Part shown: one piece after another, positions 17,761-26,440 of the stretch | How positions within the stretch are numbered: the stretch's first letter is position 1 | How the letters are laid out: every line of letters begins with the position of its first letter | From: an uncultured Bacteroidales bacterium | Lineage (GTDB): Bacteria; Bacteroidota; Bacteroidia; Bacteroidales; F082 | DNA length: 64,000 bases | Direction of reading: 5' to 3' | NCBI GenBank assembly: GCA_900318085.1 | Contig: ONJF01000005.1 | Coordinates: 38,243 to 102,242, forward strand | The notes under the pieces: model-generated | Told to the model about the DNA's origin: nothing | Databases searched by the model: none | The model's input: the letters and a program-made list of their open reading frames with translations, nothing else | Made by a program: the position numbers and the translations under genes

Positions 17761-19127
17761 TGCATCTTCATTAAGTCGAGTCCGATGTCGTGGCGGTAAT
17801 TGACACCTTCAAAACGAATCTTCTCTGCCTCGCGGTAAGCGACACCCCTCGCCTCCTCTATACTCTCGCAATGGGCCGTCACCGCAATGACTCTTCCCCC
17901 TGAAGTCACCACATTGTTATCGGCATCAAAAGTCGTACCCGCATGGAATGCCACCACGTCTTTCAGCGAATCCAGTCCACTCATGACCATACCTTTCTTA
18001 TAGGCTTCGGGATAGCCTCCGGACACCAACATCACTGTGACGGCAGTTTTATTGCTCTTGGCATAATGCACCTCGTCGAGGCGACCATCGGCGCAGGCAT
18101 CCAACAAATCGGCAAAGTCACCCTCGATACGGGTCATGACTGCCTCGGTCTCGGGATCGCCCATACGGACATTATATTCAATGACATAAGGATTTCCGTT
18201 GTCGTTCATCAAACCCAAGAAAATGAAGCCTTTATAGTCGATGCCTTCTGCTTTCAGGCCTTTCAAGGTAGGCTTTACGATACGCTGCTCCACCTTATCC
18301 AAGAAATCAGGTGTGCAGAATGGAACGGGCGAGACGGCACCCATGCCACCCGTGTTGAGCCCAGTGTCTCCGTCGCCTATACGCTTGTAGTCCTTGGCTT
18401 CAGGCAGTAGCACATAATGCTCACCATCGGTCAACACGAAGACAGAGACCTCGATGCCTTTTAGGAACTCTTCGATAACCACGGTCGCTGATGCTGCACC
18501 AAACTTACCGTCGAGCATCTTGCCAAGCTCTTCTTTAGCCTCTTGCAAGTCGTTGAGAATCAACACTCCTTTACCTGCGGCAAGACCATCAGCCTTGAGC
18601 ACATAAGGGGCGTTCACGCTTTCGAGGAACTTGTAGCCCTCGTCGAGGTTGTCCTTGTTGACCTTGAAGCATTTCGCCGTCGGCACGCCATACTTTTCCA
18701 TAAAGTCCTTGGCATAGGCCTTGCTACCTTCCAGTTGCGCACCACGACGGTCTGGCCCTATGATATTCACGCCTCTCAAGTCAGCATCTTCCTTGAAGAA
18801 ATCAACGATGCCGTCGACCAAAGGCTGCTCGGGACCCACCACGACAAGATGAATCTCTTGCTTGATACAGAAGTCCTTGATTGCTTTAAAATCTGATAGT
18901 TTGATATTTACATTAATGCCCACTTGTGCCGTGCCGGCATTACCAGGAGCAATATATACAACAGCGCCATCGCTTTGGGCCAGTTTCCATGCCAAGGCAT
19001 GTTCGCGGCCACCCGAACCCAGCACCAAAATGTTGCGCCTCACGGCGGTGATATGCTGCCCTTGGGCATCTTTCCAGTTGACTGCATCTTTTTCGATATC
19101 AGCGGGATACATCACAATCTTTTCCAT
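17757..19127 (-). CDS. purD: Phosphoribosylamine-glycine ligase
   Basis: The enzyme joins glycine to 5-phosphoribosylamine with ATP in purine synthesis. The N-domain motif NILVLGSGGREHALAWKL, the ATP-grasp segments (KADGLAAGKGVLI, EEFLKGIEVSVF) and NTGGMGAVSPVP are all present. At 456 residues it is longer than the usual 420-430 because about 31 residues precede the normal N-terminus. The ATG at 19127 sits 3 bases after the upstream stop. A GTG at 19041-19043 (Val29) is an alternative start much closer to the family's usual beginning. It is coupled to the downstream membrane-protein gene. Confidence 0.96.
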   Translation of the reverse strand: MEKIVMYPADIEKDAVNWKDAQGQHITAVRRNILVLGSGGREHALAWKLAQSDGAVVYIAPGNAGTAQVGINVNIKLSDFKAIKDFCIKQEIHLVVVGPEQPLVDGIVDFFKEDADLRGVNIIGPDRRGAQLEGSKAYAKDFMEKYGVPTAKCFKVNKDNLDEGYKFLESVNAPYVLKADGLAAGKGVLILNDLQEAKEELGKMLDGKFGAASATVVIEEFLKGIEVSVFVLTDGEHYVLLPEAKDYKRIGDGDTGLNTGGMGAVSPVPFCTPDFLDKVEQRIVKPTLKGLKAEGIDYKGFIFLGLMNDNGNPYVIEYNVRMGDPETEAVMTRIEGDFADLLDACADGRLDEVHYAKSNKTAVTVMLVSGGYPEAYKKGMVMSGLDSLKDVVAFHAGTTFDADNNVVTSGGRVIAVTAHCESIEEARGVAYREAEKIRFEGVNYRHDIGLDLMKMQ

Positions 19128-19130
19128 ATC

Positions 19131-20255
19131 TTATTCTTTTATAGCTTTCATTAATGAGTTCCAAATGTCTTCGGCGGCTTTGTCCCAAGAGAACTCCTGG
19201 GCACGCTCCCTACCCTTTTCAATCAAGGCCTCACGTATATTCTCGTCAAGCATTTCGGTCATCCCCTCGGCGATGGAGGCTTCTCTGAATGGATCCACAA
19301 GCAAGGCAGCATCGTCGGCCACCTCTGGCATCGAAGTCACATTGGAGGTGATGACGGGAGTGTCGCAACGGAACGCCTCCAGGATAGGGATGCCAAAGCC
19401 CTCAAAATACGACACATACACCGATGCCAAAGCCGAAGCCGTCACCTTATGCAGGTCGTCGGCACTCAAACGTCCGGCAAAAACCACTTCGTCTTTGAAC
19501 CGCATAGCGCTGTAAGCATGCTCGATAGGCTCCGACCACCAACGCTTCTCCCCTACAATCAACAACTTGACATTCGATGATGTTTGGCTTTTGAACAGGT
19601 CAAAAGCGGTGAACAACCTCGCCAAATTCTTGCGCGGATGCAACGAACCCACGAACATGAAATAGGGATTGCCACCAGTGTATTTGGCGCGCACCGACTT
19701 CTGTTCCTCATCGGAGATAGGCGCAAACTTCTCATTCACGCCATTATAGGCCACATCGATCTTCTCTGGCGCTATGCCGTAACATTCCACAATATCCTGT
19801 TTAGAGAATTCCGACACCGTCACAATGCGTTTGGCTTTATGGGCAAACCTGGGAAAGTATTTTTTATAGTGCCACAGATGGATTCTAGGCATATCCTTGG
19901 GGAAATGCTCAAAATTAAGATCATGGAATTGAGTTACTTGTGTCACATTGGAGCGTAGGCTCAAATAGCCGTCGGGCGAGAAGAACAAGTCGGGTTGGAT
20001 CTTTTCCAGCGCCTTCTTCACGGAGAACTCAAAAAACCAGATGAACAGGAAGGGATGCCGGGCCTGCGGAAACAGCACCACGGGTTTCACATTGTCGCCA
20101 AAAACGAACATCGGGTCGGGCTCGCGGTCGAAAAGGAAATAGAACTCCACTTCAGGATGCGACTTCACCATACGGCGCAAAGTCTCGTAAGCCACCCATC
20201 CAATGCCTTCGAGCTTGTCTTTCAGCAACAAGCGTGTGTTTACAGCGATTTTCAT
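19131..20255 (-). CDS. GT4-family glycosyltransferase (group 1)
   Basis: The 374-residue protein has the two-Rossmann GT-B layout. The N-terminal half opens MKIAVNTRLLLKDKLEGIGW. The C-terminal half contains the donor-site segments GSLHPRKNLARLFTAF and YVSYFEGFGIPILEAFRCDTP, with the E-x7-E motif of GT4 enzymes. It transfers a sugar from a nucleotide donor in the cytoplasm, probably to a glycan or lipid; the acceptor is unknown. It is the first gene of the leftward operon, with the -7 element at 20296-20304 upstream and purD starting 3 bases after its stop. Confidence 0.9.
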   Translation of the reverse strand: MKIAVNTRLLLKDKLEGIGWVAYETLRRMVKSHPEVEFYFLFDREPDPMFVFGDNVKPVVLFPQARHPFLFIWFFEFSVKKALEKIQPDLFFSPDGYLSLRSNVTQVTQFHDLNFEHFPKDMPRIHLWHYKKYFPRFAHKAKRIVTVSEFSKQDIVECYGIAPEKIDVAYNGVNEKFAPISDEEQKSVRAKYTGGNPYFMFVGSLHPRKNLARLFTAFDLFKSQTSSNVKLLIVGEKRWWSEPIEHAYSAMRFKDEVVFAGRLSADDLHKVTASALASVYVSYFEGFGIPILEAFRCDTPVITSNVTSMPEVADDAALLVDPFREASIAEGMTEMLDENIREALIEKGRERAQEFSWDKAAEDIWNSLMKAIKE

Positions 20256-20295
20256 GATAATAAAACAAACAGGGAGCTCCCTGAAATAATAAATG

Positions 20296-20304
20296 GCAAA
20301 GATA
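20296..20304 (-). promoter_or_regulatory. -7 element for the glycosyltransferase-purD-rnhB operon
   Basis: TATCTTTGC on the minus strand, 40 bases upstream of the start at 20255. Confidence 0.55.
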
Positions 20305-20325
20305 CAAAATTTGGCATAATTTGTT

Positions 20326-20334
20326 TATTTTTGC
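20326..20334 (+). promoter_or_regulatory. -7 element for the DUF5060 glycosidase gene
   Basis: TATTTTTGC on the plus strand, 18 bases before the ATG at 20353; divergent to the operon promoter at 20296. Confidence 0.5.
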
Positions 20335-20352
20335 CAAAATAAACTTGAAAAC

Positions 20353-22473
20353 ATGAAGAAAACATTTGTCATCACCATTCTGCTTGGTCTCATCACGCTC
20401 GTTCATGCACAGCCCAAAATCAACAGCTTGACTTTTCCAAGCGCCGTCAATCTCTTTGACCTATATGAGATCACATTTCAATTAGGCAGCTATGCCAACC
20501 CATACGACCCCGATGTCATCGATGTCTATGCGGAGTTCACCGCTCCTGACGGACAGGTTTCGAAGGTCAACGGCTTCTATTATGAAGGCTACCGTTTTGA
20601 GCAATACAAGGGCTACGAGAAGTCGCAACCCGACTCACGTGGCAACGGATGGAAGGTGCGTTTCACCCCCCATCAGGAAGGTGTTTGGCACTTCACCCTT
20701 CATGCCACCGACAAAAAGGGGGTTGTCAGACTCAACTCTTTTAGCAACACGGATTTCAGTTTCAGTTGCAAAGCCGTAGAAAACACCTGTGGCTTTATCA
20801 CTAAAGCCAACACACGATATCTGAAGCGTGAAGTTGTTGCTAATGGAAAACGTCAATCCCATTCTTTCTTCCCCATTGGACCCAACGTTGCCTGGTACAC
20901 CTGTAAGTCATACTACAATTTTGCCACACCTTATGGTATTTATGAGTACGAACGCCGCATCGACTCTCTGGCCGGTCGTGCCAATTACATGCGTATTTGG
21001 CTCAACAGAACGCAATACCTTTCGCTTTATGGGTATGAATACACCCAGACCGTCGCCGGCAATCCGCCCTTATATTTTGACAACACCTTAAACCAAAAAG
21101 ACGCTGCCGAGCTAGATCATATCATCCAGTATGCCGCCAAAAATGGCATCGCCATTATGCCATGCATCTTCACCTATGGTGACTTCAAGGCCGACCAAAA
21201 ACACGATGGTGCATTAGACAAAAACCCCGCCGACTGGCGCGTCAACCCATACAACACCGTGCTGGGGCTGAAGACACCGACTGACTTCTTCACCGACAAG
21301 GAAGCCCAACGCATTGCCCGCAACCTTGTCCGCTATATCATTGCGCGCTGGGGCTATGCCACCAATATCGTCGCATGGGAGCTATGGAACGAGATCTCCA
21401 ATATGGACCTCGACAAGCAAGCCTATGGAAAATACTGCGATGTAGTGACACGATGGCACGACGACATGGCACGATACGTTCGTTCCAATGACCCATTCCA
21501 CCACCTCGTAACTACCTCCATAGGCTACGACTCGGAGAGCATGCTCTTCAATCGCATTTATAATGAGTTAGATATCGTCCAGGATCATCACTATGCCAAT
21601 ATGCAAAAGGCCAAGTCAAAAGAACAAATATCCCATCTGTTGTATCTCACCAGCCTTGAAGCTCACAGAGTCTATCCAAATAAAATATTTTTCATCGGGG
21701 AATTTGGATTCGGTAGTTCCGACTCCCAAAGATACCTCGAGAAAGACCCCCATGGCATCGACTTGCACAACACTTTATGGTCAACCCTATTCTCTGGCAT
21801 GATGGGCCCCGCGTCGTTTTGGCAGTGGTCAGCCCTTGAGAAATGTGGCACACACAAGGTTTTCGAGCCTATTCATACCTTTAGCAAAAACTTGCCCATC
21901 CCTTCAGAGACTTTTGATCCTCGTACAACGGGTGAAATCAGCAAGGTAACCAAAAACAAGCTTGTCTTCCCAAATAGCCTCGAAACCTATTATATGGTCA
22001 ACGCAGCCGAGGACACATTATACGGATGGAGCCAAGATACCATCTTCACCTATCAGTCATTGCGCCGCCTCACCGATAAAGTAGGCTCCAATGGGCACTT
22101 TAAGGATGATGGCGTCGAGGATGCCAAAGGCTATGTTTACACTTTGAATGCAAACAAGCGCCCTCGACCCAGCTCACGAAGCAACACCATCACGCTGCCC
22201 ATCGTACGGCAGCCCGACGGAACGGTCTACAACATCCGATGGTATGACTCCGAGACGGGTGGGGAGCTTACCTCCGAACGCACCACCGCTACCGTCAAGG
22301 GTAAAGCCTTAACAATCGAGTTTCCATCGTCCATACGCGACCTAAAGAAACGCCGCATCAACAATACCTTCGGCGATGCCGTATTTGTCATCACCAGTGC
22401 GAACAACGAAAAAGGCAGCACGCCGAAAAGCGATGCTGCCCGTAAAATCAAGATTATTCCTACCAAAAGGTAG
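20353..22473 (+). CDS. DUF5060-containing glycoside hydrolase (GH5-like barrel)
   Basis: The 706-residue exported enzyme (signal peptide ending LVHAQ) starts with a DUF5060 beta-sandwich (about 22-140; FTAPDGQVSKVNGFYYEGY, WKVRFTPHQEGVWHF). A TIM barrel follows at about 165-500. The acid/base Glu347 is in NIVAWELWNE and the likely nucleophile Glu450 is in FFIGEFGFGSS, the spacing expected for clan GH-A. A C-terminal beta domain (about 540-690) completes it. It probably acts on a plant or host polysaccharide in the periplasm; the substrate is not predictable from this. It stands alone, not in a visible polysaccharide utilisation locus, and converges on ahcY with 6 bases between the stops. Confidence 0.85.
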   Translation: MKKTFVITILLGLITLVHAQPKINSLTFPSAVNLFDLYEITFQLGSYANPYDPDVIDVYAEFTAPDGQVSKVNGFYYEGYRFEQYKGYEKSQPDSRGNGWKVRFTPHQEGVWHFTLHATDKKGVVRLNSFSNTDFSFSCKAVENTCGFITKANTRYLKREVVANGKRQSHSFFPIGPNVAWYTCKSYYNFATPYGIYEYERRIDSLAGRANYMRIWLNRTQYLSLYGYEYTQTVAGNPPLYFDNTLNQKDAAELDHIIQYAAKNGIAIMPCIFTYGDFKADQKHDGALDKNPADWRVNPYNTVLGLKTPTDFFTDKEAQRIARNLVRYIIARWGYATNIVAWELWNEISNMDLDKQAYGKYCDVVTRWHDDMARYVRSNDPFHHLVTTSIGYDSESMLFNRIYNELDIVQDHHYANMQKAKSKEQISHLLYLTSLEAHRVYPNKIFFIGEFGFGSSDSQRYLEKDPHGIDLHNTLWSTLFSGMMGPASFWQWSALEKCGTHKVFEPIHTFSKNLPIPSETFDPRTTGEISKVTKNKLVFPNSLETYYMVNAAEDTLYGWSQDTIFTYQSLRRLTDKVGSNGHFKDDGVEDAKGYVYTLNANKRPRPSSRSNTITLPIVRQPDGTVYNIRWYDSETGGELTSERTTATVKGKALTIEFPSSIRDLKKRRINNTFGDAVFVITSANNEKGSTPKSDAARKIKIIPTKR

Positions 22474-22479
22474 AAAAAA

Positions 22480-23910
22480 TCAATAGCGGTAGATGTCTGA
22501 CTTATAAGGTCCCTCAACGGGAACACCGATATAGTCGGCCTGCTTCTGCGTGAGCTTGGTCAGCTTCACACCAATCTTCTCAAGATGCAGGCGAGCCACT
22601 TCCTCGTCCAAATACTTGGGCAGACAGTAGACACCTACTTTATATTGTCCGCGCTTCTCCCAGAGGTCCATCTGGGCCAAGGTCTGGTTGGTAAACGAGT
22701 TGCTCATCACGAAGCTAGCATGACCTGTGGCGCAACCGAGGTTGACCAAACGGCCCGACGCCAACAGGAAGATGCAGTGGCCGTCATCAAAGACATACTT
22801 GTCGACCTGCGGCTTGATGTTAATCTTCTCCTTCAGATGCTCGGTCTTCTCAAGGCGGTCCACCTGGATTTCGTTGTCGAAATGGCCGATGTTGCATACG
22901 ATGGCCTGGTCTTTCATCTGGAGGATGTGCTCCAGCGTGATGACGTCACAGTTACCCGTCGTGGTGACAAAGATATTGCCTTCCTTGACGGCCTCTTCCA
23001 TCGTCGTGACCTCAAAGCCTTCCATAGCGGCTTGCAAGGCGCAGATGGGATCGATCTCGGTAACGAGCACACGGGCACCATAGCTCTTCATCGAATGTGA
23101 GCATCCCTTGCCCACTTCGCCATAGCCACACACCACAACGACCTTACCGGCTATCATCACATCGGTGGCGCGTTTGATGCCGTCAGCCAACGACTCGCGG
23201 CAACCGTAGAGGTTGTCAAACTTCGACTTGGTCACCGAGTCATTCACATTGATGGCAGGCACCAAAAGTTCGCCGCGCTCGTGCATCTGATAGAGACGGT
23301 GCACGCCTGTGGTGGTCTCTTCAGAGACACCCTTCCAACCAGCCACAACAGTGTGCCAGAAAGTAGGATTCTCTTTGTAGGTGGCCTTGATGACGCTCAT
23401 CAACGCCCTCTCCTCTTCGCTGCCCGTAGGTGCGTCAAGGAGTTTGGGATCATTCTCGCAAGCATAGCCCTTGTGAATCAACAAGGTGGCATCGCCGCCA
23501 TCGTCTACGATGAGGTCCGGACCCGTACCATCAGGGAAAGTGATGGCGCGTTTGGTGCACCACCAATAGTCTTCGAGAGTCTCGCCTTTCCATGCGAAGA
23601 CGGCTGTACCCGTCTCGGCAATAGCCGCGGCGGCATGGTCTTGCGTGGAATAGATGTTACAGCTGCACCAACGCACCGTAGCACCCAACTTCACGAGGGT
23701 CTCAATAAGGCATGCCGTTTGGATGGTCATGTGCAACGAGCCCATGATTTTGGCACCTTTCAGCGGTTTCGTGTCGCCGTATTTCTTGCGGAGCGACATC
23801 AGGCCGGGCATCTCGTGCTCCGACACTTCAATTTCCTTGCGTCCCCATGCAGCCAAGCCCATGTCGGCCACCAAATAAGGGAGCTTATTGTCTAAAAGTC
23901 TGTTATCCAT
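22480..23910 (-). CDS. ahcY: Adenosylhomocysteinase
   Basis: The 476-residue cytoplasmic enzyme splits S-adenosylhomocysteine into adenosine and homocysteine, clearing the product inhibitor of methyltransferases. The NAD-binding motif [19 protein letters not shown], the active-site [11 protein letters not shown] segment with its lysine, and the C-terminal ending [10 protein letters not shown] are all family hallmarks. Length is normal for the long bacterial form. It has its own -7 element at 23948-23956. Confidence 0.98.
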   Translation of the reverse strand: MDNRLLDNKLPYLVADMGLAAWGRKEIEVSEHEMPGLMSLRKKYGDTKPLKGAKIMGSLHMTIQTACLIETLVKLGATVRWCSCNIYSTQDHAAAAIAETGTAVFAWKGETLEDYWWCTKRAITFPDGTGPDLIVDDGGDATLLIHKGYACENDPKLLDAPTGSEEERALMSVIKATYKENPTFWHTVVAGWKGVSEETTTGVHRLYQMHERGELLVPAINVNDSVTKSKFDNLYGCRESLADGIKRATDVMIAGKVVVVCGYGEVGKGCSHSMKSYGARVLVTEIDPICALQAAMEGFEVTTMEEAVKEGNIFVTTTGNCDVITLEHILQMKDQAIVCNIGHFDNEIQVDRLEKTEHLKEKINIKPQVDKYVFDDGHCIFLLASGRLVNLGCATGHASFVMSNSFTNQTLAQMDLWEKRGQYKVGVYCLPKYLDEEVARLHLEKIGVKLTKLTQKQADYIGVPVEGPYKSDIYRY

Positions 23911-23947
23911 TGTGTTAAGATGATTTGTTTTCGTTTTGTATGAAATA

Positions 23948-23956
23948 GCAAAAATA
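23948..23956 (-). promoter_or_regulatory. -7 element for ahcY
   Basis: TATTTTTGC on the minus strand, 37 bases upstream of the ahcY ATG. Confidence 0.55.
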
Positions 23957-23977
23957 CAGAAAAAACCGACTCAAAAT

Positions 23978-24000
23978 GAAAAAAGGAGAAAACTTCTCCT
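23978..24000 (-). terminator. Terminator of the trkH transcript
   Basis: On the minus strand AGGAGAA-GTT-TTCTCCT is followed by a run of T. It lies 84 bases after the stop of the small membrane-protein gene and just upstream of the ahcY promoter. Confidence 0.75.
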
Positions 24001-24083
24001 ATTTCATTTGCTGAATCAAAAATAAACCTTGTGGCAATCTCCTCTTCGAAGCATTCGTCAGCTTCCAAGAGGAAGAAAGAAAA

Positions 24084-24332
24084 CTAGTATTCGATTTCCT
24101 CGCGTTCCTTGCCTGTGAAACCGAAGAGGCACAACAGGAGATAGATGGGTAACACGCCCAAGAAGAGTGTGATAAGGACAACCCACCAAGTGGGCTTGTT
24201 GAAGATGGAGTGTCCCAGGGCTTTCCGTAGCATGATCATGCCGATGGTCAATGCCATCAAAATCGTTAGCAGGAGATACAACATAATGCTCAATTGTTTT
24301 TGTAGGTTTACTTCCCCTGCTGCAACAATCAT
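24084..24332 (-). CDS. Small two-helix membrane protein
   Basis: Up to 82 residues, with two hydrophobic helices (about 17-36 and 49-70) separated by a short basic loop and an acidic tail (KEREEIEY). The ATG at 24284 (MLYLLLTILM) is an alternative start that removes 16 hydrophilic residues. The gene follows trkH by 27 bases on the same strand and precedes the terminator, so it is probably co-transcribed. I do not recognise a family; the size and topology resemble small PLDc_N-like or regulatory membrane peptides, but no motif confirms this. Confidence 0.65.
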   Translation of the reverse strand: MIVAAGEVNLQKQLSIMLYLLLTILMALTIGMIMLRKALGHSIFNKPTWWVVLITLFLGVLPIYLLLCLFGFTGKEREEIEY

Positions 24333-24359
24333 GCCGTTTTTAGAAGATGGGAAGAGGCT

Positions 24360-25862
24360 TCATTCTGTTCTCCAAAAACTACGCGTGAAAAGCAAGAGAA
24401 TAGTGAAGATCTCGAGACGGCCTACCAGCATATCGAACGATAGGAGCCATTTGGCCCCATTGGATATAGCATCAAAGTTACCACTCGGCCCTGTAATGCC
24501 TGAACCTGGTCCGTAATTGCTGAAACAAGTAAGGAACGAGATGGCGCCATCTTCCATCGACATGCCCATGGCCGATAGTGCCACCACATTGCCCATAAAG
24601 AGGATGATGAAAAGCGAGAAGAACGACAGCACGCGTTTCAAGGCGAGCTCGTCAACGGTTTGCCCAGAAACCTTGACATTGTACACACTCGACGAGTGTA
24701 GCATCTCATACACCGTCTTCTTCATATACCTGAACAACACGATGACGCGCACCATCTTGATACCGCCGCTGGTGGAGCCAGCGCATCCGCCTACAATCAT
24801 CATGACCACAGTGGGGATAAGGAAGAGACGCCCCCAAAGGTCATAATCGTAGTTGCTGCCTTGGAAACCCGTATTTGAAAGCAAAGCCACCACATGGAAC
24901 AGGGAAGTACGAATGCGTTCCCACCACGTCTGCGGATGCGACGCCAACTGCTCATCGGTCATGAGGTCGAAACGAGGAGCGAAGAAGAATCGCATGATAA
25001 ACAAGAGCGTGAAGAAAAGGATGGCCAACAAATACCAACGAAGCTCCTCATTGCGTTTGATGATGTCGAAACGGCCATTAAACAGGAAATGGTACATCGC
25101 GAAATTAATGCCCGAAAGAAGCATAAAGACGATGCACACGCATTCGATATAGTTGGATTGGAAATAACCTATGCTGGCTTGATGGGTGCTGAAGCCACCT
25201 GTGGCGATGGTCGTAAAGGCATGGCATATTGCATCAAACCTATTCATAGGTCCCACCACATAGGCAATGGCGCAAAGCAGCGTCAGGGCGATGTAAATAA
25301 TCCAAAGCAAACGTGAAGTCGCCCCCATGGTGGGCGCCAGCTTCTCCACGCTCAAGCCAGGCGCCTCGGCTGCGAAGAGTGAGACCTTCTTGGAGCCTTT
25401 CGCCACCGAGGGAATGAAAGCCAAGGTAAACACAACCACGCCCAAGCCACCCATCCATTGCATAATGCTACGCCAAAAGAGGATGCCATGAGGCTGCTGG
25501 TCGATATTGTCGAGGATGGTAGCGCCAGTGGTCGAAAAGCCCGACATGGTTTCGAAGAAGGCATCGGTGACATTGTCGACAGTGCCATACATCAGGAATG
25601 GCAACATGCCAAACACCGAGAAAAGCACCCACGACAATGCTACCACGAGAAAAGAATCGCGGATCTGCAGCGGTCTTTTCTTTACCGACCGTCCGATGTT
25701 ATAGAGGAGCAGGCCCACAGCACCCGTCAACGCGGCAGTGAGGAGGAAACACCGTGCGTCGGTCTCCCCTGCCACACGCTGATAATGAAAGGCCACCGCA
25801 GCTGTCAGCAGCAGTGCAGCCATTTCAATCAACAACAGGACACCAAATAGCTTGCTTCTCAT
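24360..25862 (-). CDS. trkH: TrkH/KtrB-type potassium uptake channel subunit
   Basis: The 500-residue inner-membrane protein is the ion-conducting subunit of a Trk/Ktr potassium transporter. The four pore-loop filter segments are visible: SGFSTTGAT, FTTIATGGFST, LSNTGFQGS and FSNYGPGSG. Each contributes the conserved glycine of the P-loop. GCAGSTSGGIKMVR matches the conserved segment around the D3M2 gating loop. Its regulatory partner trkA is not in this window. The 5' spacer carries a 7-bp tandem repeat instead of a recognisable -7 element, and a small membrane protein follows. Confidence 0.95.
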   Translation of the reverse strand: MRSKLFGVLLLIEMAALLLTAAVAFHYQRVAGETDARCFLLTAALTGAVGLLLYNIGRSVKKRPLQIRDSFLVVALSWVLFSVFGMLPFLMYGTVDNVTDAFFETMSGFSTTGATILDNIDQQPHGILFWRSIMQWMGGLGVVVFTLAFIPSVAKGSKKVSLFAAEAPGLSVEKLAPTMGATSRLLWIIYIALTLLCAIAYVVGPMNRFDAICHAFTTIATGGFSTHQASIGYFQSNYIECVCIVFMLLSGINFAMYHFLFNGRFDIIKRNEELRWYLLAILFFTLLFIMRFFFAPRFDLMTDEQLASHPQTWWERIRTSLFHVVALLSNTGFQGSNYDYDLWGRLFLIPTVVMMIVGGCAGSTSGGIKMVRVIVLFRYMKKTVYEMLHSSSVYNVKVSGQTVDELALKRVLSFFSLFIILFMGNVVALSAMGMSMEDGAISFLTCFSNYGPGSGITGPSGNFDAISNGAKWLLSFDMLVGRLEIFTILLLFTRSFWRTE

Positions 25863-25909
25863 CGTTATTTATTTTTTGACCGTCCCCTCCTCTCAACTCC
25901 ACCTCTACG

Positions 25910-25990
<81 letters not shown>

Positions 25991-25993
<3 letters not shown>

Positions 25994-26407
25994 ACTCCAC
26001 GGTTGAGCCCACCCATCACCATAGTCGAACTCCTCTTCATCACTGTCATCATCCTTAAAAGAATGGTCGTCGTAAGGTTGCAACCACTTCCTGAACTTGT
26101 AGGAAGGTATGGCCGTAATCTCACCTTCGGCTTCGGGCGACACGGCGATGTCGATTTCGTCCGCCGCCAGTTCCTTGAGCCATTGTTGTAGTTCAGAGAA
26201 TCCCATGTCGGTCACCGTATAACCCTCCCAATCGCCTTGGGCGGCTTGAGCGGCCAGCGTCTCCGACTCCCAAATAGGGATGTAGGGTTCGCCGTCGGCA
26301 TCCTCCAACATGGCGAAGAAGCCTTCCTTGGCTTCGAGCAGCCACACCTTGCGGGTTTCGAGGATAGCCTTCAGAAATAGTTCAAGTTTGTTTTCCATTT
26401 TTGTCAA
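25991..26407 (-). CDS. DUF2750 domain protein
   Basis: The 138-residue cytoplasmic protein matches the DUF2750 pattern: KVWLLEAKEGFFAMLEDADG, then an IPIWESETLAAQAA segment and a DWEGY motif. A C-terminal acidic extension (DDDSDEEEFDYGDG) ends in WAQPWS. The function of the family is unknown. The start may be 26407 or the ATG at 26398 (MENKLELF). It lies 33 bases after yidC and is likely in the same transcript. Its stop codon is the last base triplet of the heptamer repeat array. Confidence 0.8.
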
Positions 26408-26440
26408 CTTTATTGTACTACCGGCCTTTCTGCCATAGGC

